Positions 13,798-21,371 of a stretch of 35,579 bases of DNA are shown one piece after another. How positions within the stretch are numbered: the stretch's first letter is position 1; every line of letters starts with the position of its first letter. Origin of the DNA: Butyrivibrio proteoclasticus P6B7. GTDB lineage: Bacteria > Bacillota > Clostridia > Lachnospirales > Lachnospiraceae. Under the pieces are notes generated by a model. That model made no database searches. It had not been told where the DNA came from and was given only the letters and a program-made list of their open reading frames with translations. The position numbers and the translations under genes were made by a program. The DNA lies in the NCBI RefSeq assembly GCF_000622085.1, contig NZ_JHWL01000033.1, positions 1 through 35,579 on the forward strand. Reading direction: 5' to 3'.

Positions 13798-13852
13798 GTT
13801 GCTATTATTTTCCTTAAAAATCAATCGTATTCTGTGATAGAGCCATCTTTAT

Positions 13853-14266
13853 TTACTTAATAAAGTGCATTCCTGCACCTACTGAAGCCTTTCTGGTATT
13901 AATTTTGACAAATTCGGATGCTACCTTCTTTGCGCCCGCACTCATATAACCATTAAGAAGGCTATTCTTACACCTATCGCAGAGCCTTCCTTCATATATT
14001 GGATCGCCACAAGTTCTACAGGTTGATAGTCCGAGATTGCCAGCAATAGTGATCCTTTTTTCTACAACCCATCTTTTTATAGTTTTAAGGTCAACGCCTG
14101 TCGCAATAGATATAGTCTCACCATCGGCAGCAGGGTTTTCGCCAATATATTCAGTTACTTTCTTATATGAATCATCATCCCTCTTTTTACATTCAGGGCA
14201 TAAGTTATTATGAGTATCAACATTTCTAAAAAGCATGTTGCAGCTCTTGCAAATAATATAATCCAT
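13853..14266 (-). CDS. YvyF-like zinc-ribbon/HTH protein
   Basis: 137 residues with the layout of the YvyF (TIGR03826) flagellar-operon family: an N-terminal zinc pair CKSC...CPEC, a helix-turn-helix (about 45-75: ISIATGVDLKTIKRWVVEKR), and a C-terminal zinc pair CRTCGDPIYEGRLCDRCK. The family is usually found in flagellar loci, where its regulatory role is poorly defined; here no flagellar genes are visible, so it is probably a stand-alone DNA-binding regulator. I chose ATG 14266 with GGAAGGA about 8 bases upstream. A longer frame to 14302 lacks a ribosome site. A promoter with the CTTGCTATA box lies at 14309-14338. Confidence 0.75.
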   Translation of the reverse strand: MDYIICKSCNMLFRNVDTHNNLCPECKKRDDDSYKKVTEYIGENPAADGETISIATGVDLKTIKRWVVEKRITIAGNLGLSTCRTCGDPIYEGRLCDRCKNSLLNGYMSAGAKKVASEFVKINTRKASVGAGMHFIK

Positions 14267-14308
14267 GTCCGAATCCTTCCTTAAAAACCAAAAATTCAAC
14301 AAAATACA

Positions 14309-14338
14309 CTATCTAATAAAGTGCACTATTATAGCAAG
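14309..14338 (-). promoter_or_regulatory. Promoter with CTTGCTATA box
   Basis: TTGCTA (14337-14332), 17-base spacer, AGATAG (14314-14309). The sequence is closely similar to the promoter upstream of the divergent HU gene. Confidence 0.5.
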
Positions 14339-14465
14339 TAAAATAAGTGCCTTTTCATGATAAAATAGTATTAAATAAAGAATATTTCCGTGATAAGACG
14401 GGGCACGATAGTAGCATAAAGCAATTGCGAGGAAATTGGTCTAAGATGGAAACGAGGGGAATTGT

Positions 14466-14927
14466 ATGGTGAAAATAAAGAATGGCAATTTCACAAGCAC
14501 CCTAGTATTATTTATGGGAGTAGCCTTTATTTTGTCTGGTTTATTCTGCATGGCAGGAGCCATTAAAAACAAAAACACACTCATAGGAGCTGCCTACAGA
14601 AGAGACGTATTAAGTGATGTTATATCCTACAAAACAGAAAGCGTGATAAGTAAGCTCCCGCAAAAACGCCGCGACGACACCGTATACATCACAGAAGAAA
14701 TCATAGACGTTGATGGATATTTAATAGAATATGAAGGAAGATACTATACAGAACCAGAAGGTCAGATAGCTCATACTGTAATAAGTGATGATGGTCGTAC
14801 CTGGAGAGTATATGACGCAGGTAAAAGAAAGACCATATTTAATATAGTTGCAGGGATTGTCTGCGTAATAGTTGGCGGTCTGATCCTTGTATTTGAGTAT
14901 GAACGCACCTACAAATACAGAAGATAA
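14466..14927 (+). CDS. Two-pass membrane protein with extracytoplasmic domain
   Basis: 153 residues. Hydrophobic segments at about 12-32 and 125-146 flank a roughly 90-residue polar domain (YITEEIIDVDGYLIEYEGRYYTEPEG, shown here in part) that is likely outside the cell by the positive-inside rule. The C-terminus is a short basic tail (ERTYKYRR). GAGGGG lies 6-7 bases before the ATG. A TAAAAT -10 with TG extension lies about 100 bases upstream. It has its own strong terminator. The layout resembles DUF3592-type proteins, but that is only a resemblance. Confidence 0.7.
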   Translation: MVKIKNGNFTSTLVLFMGVAFILSGLFCMAGAIKNKNTLIGAAYRRDVLSDVISYKTESVISKLPQKRRDDTVYITEEIIDVDGYLIEYEGRYYTEPEGQIAHTVISDDGRTWRVYDAGKRKTIFNIVAGIVCVIVGGLILVFEYERTYKYRR

Positions 14928-14931
14928 AAAT

Positions 14932-14975
14932 ACGGATATTTAAGCCCACGGGCTTGAGTATCCGTTCTTATTTTT
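14932..14975 (+). terminator. Terminator of the two-pass membrane-protein gene
   Basis: Nested stems ACGGATA (14932-14938) / TATCCGT (14959-14965) and AAGCCC/GGGCTT, followed by a T-rich tract. Confidence 0.85.
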
Positions 14976-14976
14976 A

Positions 14977-15324
14977 TTATGCAGTTAGCATATCATTAAA
15001 GTAAGATACTACCATCTGAACTGGGAATATGTATCTACACTTTAATGAAAGGCAGAATTTGAGATACTCATACTGTGGATCAGTAAGAAGCTCCCTTCTT
15101 GCAAGCTTTTCTCCAATAGCCATAAGGCTATCTACGTCTAAATTCACAACAAAGGCATCATCACCATATATCGCATATACACGCTTTTTAGAATCAGAAT
15201 TATGCTCCTGAACAATGCGCATTGATGATATAATCCTATGAAGTTCAAAGAGATCGTCATCACTTAGATCCTTTACAAACTCTTTTCCTCTATTTACTTC
15301 CCTATATAACCTACTTTCAAACAT
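14977..15324 (-). CDS. Unknown 115-residue soluble protein
   Basis: Helical and acidic in the N-terminal half (EFVKDLSDDDLFELHRIISS), then a short beta region (KRVYAIYGDDAFVVNLDVD) and a helical end. No family recognised. AAGGAG lies about 10 bases before the ATG. The promoter upstream is a near-consensus TTGCTA-18-TATACT. The gene is alone in its unit, convergent with the membrane-protein gene, with which it probably shares a terminator. Confidence 0.7.
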   Translation of the reverse strand: MFESRLYREVNRGKEFVKDLSDDDLFELHRIISSMRIVQEHNSDSKKRVYAIYGDDAFVVNLDVDSLMAIGEKLARRELLTDPQYEYLKFCLSLKCRYIFPVQMVVSYFNDMLTA

Positions 15325-15356
15325 AAATAGGTTGCTCCTTTATACAACCAATTGCG

Positions 15357-15387
15357 AGTATAAGAGCGCATGTCGTGCTATAGCAAG
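15357..15387 (-). promoter_or_regulatory. Promoter of gene 14977-15324
   Basis: CTTGCTATA box at 15387-15379. TTGCTA (15386-15381), 18-base spacer, TATACT (15362-15357). Confidence 0.6.
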
Positions 15388-15563
15388 CAAAACGATAGGA
15401 GAAATGAAATTTCACGAATAAAACAGAGGTATACAAAATAGCGGAAGTAAAGAAATTAATAATACTTCTATAAAAGTAAAAGCAAGATGTAATAAAATAT
15501 CAGACACCTTTTCTCTGCTATAATGAAGTCACAAAAAATTCATAGGAAAGGGGTGAAAAACCT

Positions 15564-16178
15564 ATGAAAAATACGCTTAAGATATCAGTGATCGGAATTG
15601 TAACGGCAATAGCAGTATTTGTTTCATTGCACATTACAGCAGTTGCATCAGTAAGCCTTGATAAGGATATCTACTCAACATATCAGTACTCTCCACAGAT
15701 AGTACGTGAACAGTTTGAAAAAGAAGGCTGGAACATATCAGTAATGGAAGGAAGTAAGCTAGATTCCACATATGGACCTACTGTTGGACTGCAGAACGGC
15801 TATTCAATAGCAGGGATCACTATATATAAGGAAAAATCGATATACTTATCAAGTTATGACGATTACGCAGTATACTCATGTAATCACGAGATGGGACATT
15901 TCTTTGATTATACTTACATGCTATATAAGAAATCAGGGACGCTTCCATCAAAGAGTAAGGACTTCTACCAGATATACAAAGATGAGCTGAAAGGAAAAAC
16001 AAACGCAGGCTTATTTGTTGATTATGAAAGATGCGGAGTAGATGAATACTTTGCCCAGGCATTTAAGTATTACTGTGAGGATCCAACAACACTTAAGAAG
16101 TATTATCCAAATACATATACATATATTGAGAACTTACTAATAAGCTATGATTCAATAAGAAATAAAGATGCGGCGTGA
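15564..16178 (+). CDS. Secreted metallopeptidase, anthrax lethal factor-like fold
   Basis: 204 residues. Residues 1-28 form a signal peptide. The zinc motif HEMGHFFD lies at about 108-115, and a downstream DEYFAQAF near 160 supplies the third ligand (Glu), followed by the family-typical tail in which a short Pro-Tyr-Thr-Tyr-Ile stretch (YYPNTYTYIE) closes the domain. This matches the ATLF-like domain of anthrax lethal factor and of related secreted clostridial proteases. The mature protein is compact, so it may be only the catalytic domain. AAAGGGG lies about 8 bases before the ATG. A TGC-TATAAT extended -10 is about 40 bases upstream. It is a single gene with a strong terminator. The target is unknown. 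Confidence 0.85.
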   Translation: MKNTLKISVIGIVTAIAVFVSLHITAVASVSLDKDIYSTYQYSPQIVREQFEKEGWNISVMEGSKLDSTYGPTVGLQNGYSIAGITIYKEKSIYLSSYDDYAVYSCNHEMGHFFDYTYMLYKKSGTLPSKSKDFYQIYKDELKGKTNAGLFVDYERCGVDEYFAQAFKYYCEDPTTLKKYYPNTYTYIENLLISYDSIRNKDAA

Positions 16179-16192
16179 TATGAGCGCATGAA

Positions 16193-16219
16193 GGCAGCAG
16201 GAATAACCTGCTGCCTTTT
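16193..16219 (+). terminator. Terminator of the secreted protease gene
   Basis: Perfect 9-base stem GGCAGCAGG (16193-16201) / CCTGCTGCC (16207-16215), then TTTT. The same stem sequence recurs near 17536. Confidence 0.85.
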
Positions 16220-16223
16220 AAGA

Positions 16224-16535
16224 TTAATCGTTTTTCATTTCTTTCTGTAGGAACTCCATGACCTTAGGGTTCTGCATCATCTTGATAGATTCAGTAGCAC
16301 ATCTGTAGATCATTGCCATTTCTCTCTGGCCACTATCATTAACATCACACTTCTTTTCAAGGATAGAAAAATGCTTAATAGCCTTTTCAGCAATAGATTT
16401 TGATATAGCCATACCATTACAGTATAAAGTACCCGTCTCTACATCAAATCTAGATTCCTCAAAGGTTGTCTTTGCAAAATTACCACCACCCATAGAAGCG
16501 GCTAGTTGATTGATAAGATCAGATCTGTCAGCCAT
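16224..16535 (-). CDS. Unknown 103-residue protein
   Basis: Starts at ATG 16535 with GGAGGG about 6 bases upstream. It has a soluble, helical sequence beginning MADRSDLINQLAASMGGG and ending in NPKVMEFLQKEMKND. No family recognised. The first 8 bases overlap the end of the upstream gene, so the two are co-transcribed and translationally coupled. Confidence 0.7.
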   Translation of the reverse strand: MADRSDLINQLAASMGGGNFAKTTFEESRFDVETGTLYCNGMAISKSIAEKAIKHFSILEKKCDVNDSGQREMAMIYRCATESIKMMQNPKVMEFLQKEMKND

Positions 16536-16797
16536 TTTTCCCTCCTTCATTATTATAAAGAATGCTGAGAAACATTTCTTTGGACTCACGAGCCTCTTTC
16601 CCGTCTAAGTAATCCTGGGCAGCCGACTCATCCATGAAGATCCTTTCAAAAGGAATATTGTCTAAAGTCCCATTAGGCAATACCACTACGGCAATACGAG
16701 ACTTACCACTCACATCAAGCAGCTCAACCCTCTCAATATTCCTATCATCAGTTATAGCAAATACTTTTATATCTTTAGGAAATGAATAACTGGCCAT
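16528..16797 (-). CDS. Unknown 89-residue protein
   Basis: ATG 16797 has GGAG 6 bases upstream; an ATG four codons earlier lies before the ribosome site. Beta-rich in the N-terminal part (KVFAITDDRNIERVELLDV, then RIAVVVLPNGTLDNIPFERI) and helical at the end. No family recognised. First gene of a two-gene operon. A TATAAT -10 about 45 bases upstream on the minus strand probably drives it. Confidence 0.7.
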   Translation of the reverse strand: MASYSFPKDIKVFAITDDRNIERVELLDVSGKSRIAVVVLPNGTLDNIPFERIFMDESAAQDYLDGKEARESKEMFLSILYNNEGGKNG

Positions 16798-16988
16798 GAT
16801 TGTCTCCAATGAAACAGCGGCAAAATAAACTATATATCAGTAATATTATAACATTAAAGAGCATTAATCTCTAACCAATGCCTATTCTAACTACTCAAAG
16901 CCCATAAAAATCAATAGTTTTGGTAATTATCTAAAAAATTTAAAAATAAATCATGTACCCCCCAATTTTTCGTTTCAGCTCTTCCATA

Positions 16989-17029
16989 CTTTCTATGTAG
17001 GTATAAATTAGAGTATTTTCCATAGAAAG
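16989..17029 (+). promoter_or_regulatory. Inverted repeat overlapping a ribosome site
   Basis: CTTTCTATG (16989-16997) / CATAGAAAG (17021-17029) is a perfect 9-base repeat whose right arm contains most of the AGAAAGGAG ribosome site of the next gene. Its loop holds TATAAATTAG, so it could instead be an operator around a -10. Confidence 0.45.
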
Positions 17030-17041
17030 GAGAGAGAACCA

Positions 17042-17464
17042 ATGGAAATACGAAGAAATTCATTATTTTTAGCACTCACAATAGACGGTGAGGAAAATAA
17101 AGAAGGCTCAGCCTTTAGAAAGGAGGTTTTAGATCCAGCAAACAGAAAAGCACTCGTTGAAACGCTTATATTGTCTGGTCTGCTGCCGCAGAGGTATGCC
17201 GCAAGGCAAATAAGAGTATTCGATAACTTAGATGCTGAAGAAAAGAACGTCGAGATAAAAGTTGAATTCACAGATATCCAACCTGCTAACAGGGAAGAGA
17301 GACTCAGAATGGTTTCAGAACCATCAGACCTTGACCTGAGCTTGATCGTTCCTGCAGAAGTGCTATCAACAAGTCTCAGAAATATCAAAACCATGGTGGA
17401 AAGAGAAGCCGATTCACCAATTGATATTACACACGAGATCGTCAATATGTATTATTCGAACTAA
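17042..17464 (+). CDS. Unknown 140-residue soluble protein
   Basis: A mixed alpha/beta protein with no recognised family. It opens with a beta strand (SLFLALTIDGEENKEG), and the middle holds a charged strand (EEKNVEIKVEFTDIQ). It ends with a helical tail (IDITHEIVNMYYSN). AAAGGAG lies about 10 bases before the ATG and is partly covered by an inverted repeat. The gene is alone and divergent from the 16797 operon. The hairpin near 17536 is its likely terminator. Confidence 0.7.
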   Translation: MEIRRNSLFLALTIDGEENKEGSAFRKEVLDPANRKALVETLILSGLLPQRYAARQIRVFDNLDAEEKNVEIKVEFTDIQPANREERLRMVSEPSDLDLSLIVPAEVLSTSLRNIKTMVEREADSPIDITHEIVNMYYSN

Positions 17465-17535
17465 ATAACCATACTTATTAGTGTTTTTGATTATTATGAT
17501 ATAATTTCAGTCATTTACTCCTTATAAAATAGATA

Positions 17536-17568
17536 GGCAGCAGGAACAACACCTGCCGCCCCCTTTTT
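17536..17568. terminator. Hairpin: terminator of gene 17042-17464, or 3' stem of a minus-strand RNA
   Basis: GGCAGCAGG (17536-17544) / CCTGCCGCC (17552-17560), then a C-run and TTTTT (17564-17568). On the plus strand one pair is A-C; on the minus strand the same position is a G-U wobble. Confidence 0.6.
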
Positions 17569-17569
17569 G

Positions 17570-18512
17570 TACAGAAAATAGAAAGACGACAAAACGGTAA
17601 ATCAAAGCACATAATTAACGCAAATTTAATTATTATTAAGATAAACACCTGCACCTTTCTCCAAGAAAAAGGAAGGGAATAATGCCAGCCACTACAATAC
17701 CGGCTAACCCAAATAAATAAATCTGGCCAAAGACATAGAAGAGTAGTTGATGATAAATCAAAGGGAGCTGCCGAGACATACAAGGCGCTCCCAAAAGTCA
17801 CATAGCCCACTACATATAAAAGATACTATCTAGTATGTTCAGCCTACAATACCAGGATCCAAAACTAAGCCTTAGAAATCCGCCCAAGCCAAAACAGTAA
17901 CAGGCACATATATAAGGATTTATATTTCACCTATCTATCATTACTCCCCCATACATACTATACCTATACCTTGCGAACGGTTACACAAGTGAGCATATAC
18001 ATATATACCCACATAAAACCAATCCTTATTTTTCGCCCCATACCATATACAAATCTTTACACATATATATTACTCCGAGCGTACTACAAGCGAGGTGCTA
18101 ATACCATATCCATATACAGGACACGTTATACCATTACGCGTCCTTAAATTTTGCCCCGTGCCTTTCCATGGCAAATTCCTATTTCCTCATTCCCATACAG
18201 CTATATAACTCCAAGCCATATACATATACATTATTTTGCATAATACCTTCCTACATATTTTGCTATATGCATTACAAGTATATGGATCAGAAGCAGGGGG
18301 TCTTACAAGCAAACAGGCAAACAAGAAAGAAAAGAAAGTTTATCTACACATGGCTGGGCAATACAGAGGCAATATAAGGGCATGGCAGAAAAGAAAAATA
18401 CCAAAAGAAATTCGGGAGAGTAGACTAGACATAGTGCGGATTTCGGGTCTGAATAATAAATCTCTAAAAGCCACCCTAATCGCATCCAAATCAACCCCCA
18501 AATATACAATAC
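17570..18512 (-). ncRNA. Candidate long structured RNA (gene-free region)
   Basis: No credible protein gene lies between 17465 and 18592. Stems include GGGAGC.GCC (17763-17772) / GGCGCTCCC (17784-17792), GCCAGC (17684-17689) / ACCGGC (17699-17704), AGGACACG/CGCGTCCT near 18118-18144, and AATTTTGCC/GGCAAATT near 18147-18177. Several pair fully only when transcribed from the minus strand, where A-C mismatches become G-U wobbles. CCATATAC recurs near 18046, 18104 and 18216. The plus strand is poor in G. The ends are not defined; no minus-strand promoter was clear, and a plus-strand extended -10 (TGATATAAT, 17497-17505) also exists. Other possibilities are an origin or partition region. Confidence 0.4.
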
Positions 18513-18547
18513 AAAATGGCTTTCCGAGAATCTCAAAAAGCCATTTT
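18513..18547. terminator. Bidirectional terminator
   Basis: AAAATGGCTTT (18513-18523) / AAAGCCATTTT (18537-18547), a perfect 11-base stem with T-runs on both sides. It ends the minus-strand 821-residue gene. Confidence 0.8.
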
Positions 18548-18592
18548 CATATCTTATCGCCCTATAAACATAAACAGGCAAGCGCACAAACA

Positions 18593-21058
18593 TCATTTGC
18601 CTGGTATAAATTTTTCTGTTTGTTTTTTGCGTCTGTTTGCATCTTTTTTGCGTCTTACCGTAACACGTTCTTTTGCCACCTCTACTGATGCATTTGTAGT
18701 AATAAGTCTATCCATAGCCTCTTCATAGCTTTTCGGCATGGCAATTCTAGGCATGCGCTTCTCTTTTGTATAGATACGTTCATGCGAAACATTCAGACTA
18801 AAGTTCTCTAACCTACGTTTAGATGCATACCTGTTATAGAACTTCTGCAGCAATGTAATAATCAACTCATACTCGCGCACACCAACAAAAAGCACCATAC
18901 TCACGTCGGACATAGTAACAAGCTGTATATTATATTTACTAAACCTACCCCTGTTACTTAACTCAATAAGACCAGACATATATAATTCCTCACGACTAAC
19001 ATCAGGGGCATCGTCCATCCCAATAGTATATGTCACAAAAAAGCCATCAGTATGAGCTGCCAGATCATAATTGATATTATATAAAATAGTACCAGCTGAA
19101 TCGATATCAAAAAGATACCCATTCTCCTTAAGATTCAACGCTCTTAAGAATGACACACCTAGCACCTCATCCTTACACTGCTGATAACGAATCAATTTGT
19201 TGTCGGATAGATTCCTGATCTGTTTTGCTTGCAACTGAATATATATCTGCATAAAGCAGCAGAGCGTATCAAACTCATCAAAACCGCTTTCCCTAAGAGG
19301 TGTGTAGTGAAAATCGTGTCTGTAAAGCTCCCAAAAGTCTTGATAAACGCATGGCATCGCATTTGGATGGAGATACTGATCCATACTATAAATTGAATAT
19401 ACCTCACATGCAACGCAATTATTTATTCTAAGCAAAGAGTATAAGAAATAAGGCTGATAGCAAATCTTCCTTATAGACTTAGACTTAAATACTGCCTCCA
19501 ATGTCTTAGGCATAGCAGAGTCTATTTGGCAATAATAATACCTGCCCAATGGCTTTACAAACATAAACAGGTAACCGCGGTTCTCAGTATCAAACACTAC
19601 CTCAATCGGCAACACCTTACACTGACGGATCGCACTAAACACGCTATTCTCATCAGTAGAATAGCTATCTGCATAGTCCTTAAGTGTACGCCTATTAATT
19701 TCGCATCTATATATAAATGTTGTATCTGGCATGGCAGGTACAATGTATTTCTTCACCACACGGCCACTGCTAGTCTCACCATGTTTAGATTCATTGTTGG
19801 TAGCAAGCTCCTCAATAGATGGTGAATCGCCATAACTCACGTCAGCCGTATCGGAATCACTACCGTTATCAGGCCCCACGGTTTCGCTTGGACCAAAAGG
19901 CAACTCCTCTGTATCATCGCCATTCGACATACCCGACCCAACCGATTCAACCACTGGCTCATCAGACAAAGGAAGTTCTTCTTCCGAGTCTAGTCCCCTC
20001 TGTTCCAAATACTCACCCCATTCATCCTCAGAAAGCCCATCATCGGAAAGTGCAATATCAGAATCAGAATATTCAGCAGCATCCCCATCAACATTTTCCA
20101 AAGACTCATCAGCGACAACATCAGGCCCCTCAACGAGTGTATCATCAAATTGCGAAACAACCTCATCCACAGACTGTACAACAGTACCCGCTTCGACCAC
20201 CTCTGTACCCATCAGATCAAGAAGGGGAGTCTCACTTCTCTTATCCTTTTTCTTACTACTAGATGAATTGCTCTTTGACGATGAACCATAGTTATTTACA
20301 ATTTTTTGGCATATCGTCTGCATCTCCGCATCAGTTATATCCCTCGCGGACAATGTATCGTCAACAACTTGAGACCATGCAATCGGAAATGCCTTAAAGT
20401 TATTTGACTGGATCTCTTTTACATTAGCATTACGTACTGCTGAAAGCGTCATAACACCAACAAGCGAACTCAAACGTTCCCTTACATCTTGAGAACTGGA
20501 GAAAAACTCATCGACACCCCTTTCAAGAATCTGTTCATAAGCTAATTTGAACAAAGGAACAATCCCTGGCTTAACAACAGGTAGATTGGCAGCAATATCA
20601 AAGCAACTTCGAAAGATCTCCGCAGAAAAGGAACCCTTAAATGACTCAAAGTTATCTTTTGAAGTAGAAATATACTTAAACACAGAGCATTCATCAGTGT
20701 ACATATTGTTAGCATAGTTTTTGGCATACTGACATGTCAGACAGACGGAGTTTTTGCCTGGTTTGCAAATCTTCTTATAATAACTTTGACAAGAAACCGC
20801 CTTAGGCACATCATCTGAGTCCATAATCTGTGAGTAATAATCCTCTGCGTTAAGAACAACAGAGCCATAAGATAACTGTTCGCCACAAGATGGTGGGATC
20901 CGAACAGAACAATATAAACCAATCTGGTCGTCCATTCCGACATTATGCCTACTAAGATTTGTGAAGAAATTCTTAGAATACTCATAACGCGCAGAAGGTT
21001 CACCAATGTTTCTAGCTATATATTTATAACAAGCTGGTAAAATAACACAATTGTCCAT
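18593..21058 (-). CDS. 821-residue protein with a possible degenerate polymerase-type exonuclease domain
   Basis: The N-terminal 250 residues contain a cysteine cluster (CKPGKNSVCLTC, then a further Cys), possibly zinc-binding. Residues about 255-435 are acidic and Ser/Asp/Glu-rich, probably disordered. Residues about 480-580 weakly resemble the 3'-5' exonuclease domain of family A DNA polymerases: VVFDTENRGYLFMF, then KTLEAVFKSKSIRKICYQP, then EVYSIYSMDQYL. The last 25 residues are strongly basic (VRRKKDANRRKKQTEK). AAGGAG lies 7 bases before the ATG. A TTGCTG box is upstream. The size, basic tail and neighbourhood suggest a replication or maintenance role, but that is inference; no polymerase motif is evident. 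Confidence 0.7.
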   Translation of the reverse strand: MDNCVILPACYKYIARNIGEPSARYEYSKNFFTNLSRHNVGMDDQIGLYCSVRIPPSCGEQLSYGSVVLNAEDYYSQIMDSDDVPKAVSCQSYYKKICKPGKNSVCLTCQYAKNYANNMYTDECSVFKYISTSKDNFESFKGSFSAEIFRSCFDIAANLPVVKPGIVPLFKLAYEQILERGVDEFFSSSQDVRERLSSLVGVMTLSAVRNANVKEIQSNNFKAFPIAWSQVVDDTLSARDITDAEMQTICQKIVNNYGSSSKSNSSSSKKKDKRSETPLLDLMGTEVVEAGTVVQSVDEVVSQFDDTLVEGPDVVADESLENVDGDAAEYSDSDIALSDDGLSEDEWGEYLEQRGLDSEEELPLSDEPVVESVGSGMSNGDDTEELPFGPSETVGPDNGSDSDTADVSYGDSPSIEELATNNESKHGETSSGRVVKKYIVPAMPDTTFIYRCEINRRTLKDYADSYSTDENSVFSAIRQCKVLPIEVVFDTENRGYLFMFVKPLGRYYYCQIDSAMPKTLEAVFKSKSIRKICYQPYFLYSLLRINNCVACEVYSIYSMDQYLHPNAMPCVYQDFWELYRHDFHYTPLRESGFDEFDTLCCFMQIYIQLQAKQIRNLSDNKLIRYQQCKDEVLGVSFLRALNLKENGYLFDIDSAGTILYNINYDLAAHTDGFFVTYTIGMDDAPDVSREELYMSGLIELSNRGRFSKYNIQLVTMSDVSMVLFVGVREYELIITLLQKFYNRYASKRRLENFSLNVSHERIYTKEKRMPRIAMPKSYEEAMDRLITTNASVEVAKERVTVRRKKDANRRKKQTEKFIPGK

Positions 21059-21098
21059 AGTAAACTCCTTACGAATAGTATGTAATTATGTGCTTAGA

Positions 21099-21107
21099 TA
21101 CAGCAAG
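21099..21107 (-). promoter_or_regulatory. CTTGCTGTA box upstream of the 821-residue gene
   Basis: Variant of the CTTGCTATA box. The -10 is unclear: ACATAC at 17 bases or TACTAT at 20 bases. Confidence 0.35.
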
Positions 21108-21117
21108 AGTCTGAAGT

Positions 21118-21146
21118 TTGCAATTGAAATAAAATTGTGCTAAAAT
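21118..21146 (+). promoter_or_regulatory. Strong promoter of a candidate small RNA
   Basis: TTGCAA (21118-21123), 17-base spacer, TAAAAT (21141-21146). No protein gene follows before the terminator at 21246. Confidence 0.65.
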
Positions 21147-21152
21147 CATCAT

Positions 21153-21274
21153 AGTTTTTAAAATAATTTTACGTTGCAACTTACCCGTTGCAGAGGATGG
21201 GTTCCACATAGGAATACCAAGAACAGTATGAAAAAAATTGTTCAAAGCAGTCTGAGATCAGGCTGCTTTTTCTT
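21153..21274 (+). ncRNA. Candidate 120-nt small RNA
   Basis: Bounded by a near-consensus promoter and a strong terminator, with no usable open frame inside. Internal pairings include GTTGCA repeats flanking ACTTACCC, ACCC/GGGT, and GGTTCC-ACATA-GGAATACC. The family was not recognised. It is divergent from the 821-residue gene and upstream of the transglutaminase-like gene. It could be an independent regulator or an untranslated leader whose terminator is an attenuator. Confidence 0.5.
21246..21274 (+). terminator. Terminator of the candidate small RNA
   Basis: AGCAG-T-CTG (21246-21254) / CAG-G-CTGCT (21259-21267) forms a 9-pair stem with one G-U and a 4-base loop, followed by TTTTTCTTT. Confidence 0.85.
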
Positions 21275-21371
21275 TGCTTTAATGTAAAAAAATATTTAAA
21301 AAAATGATATTTCTTCTTTACAAAGTGCCATTTGCGTGGTATTATAATTACGAGGAGAAATACTAAGAATT

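Noticed and set aside
17008..17445. 145-residue minus-strand Ser-rich frame
   Set aside because: Antisense of gene 17042-17464, which has a good ribosome site; the minus frame has none.
17511..17810. 99-residue minus-strand frame in the gene-free region
   Set aside because: No ribosome site at its start, and it covers the hairpins assigned to RNA structure; Cys/Trp/Phe-rich content looks non-coding.
18236..18688. 150-residue plus-strand open frame
   Set aside because: It runs through the bidirectional terminator and into the antisense of the 821-residue gene, has no ribosome site and a poor composition.
19819..20262. 147-residue plus-strand frame rich in His, Pro and Gln
   Set aside because: It is the antisense of the acidic low-complexity part of the 821-residue protein, which keeps the opposite frame open by composition.
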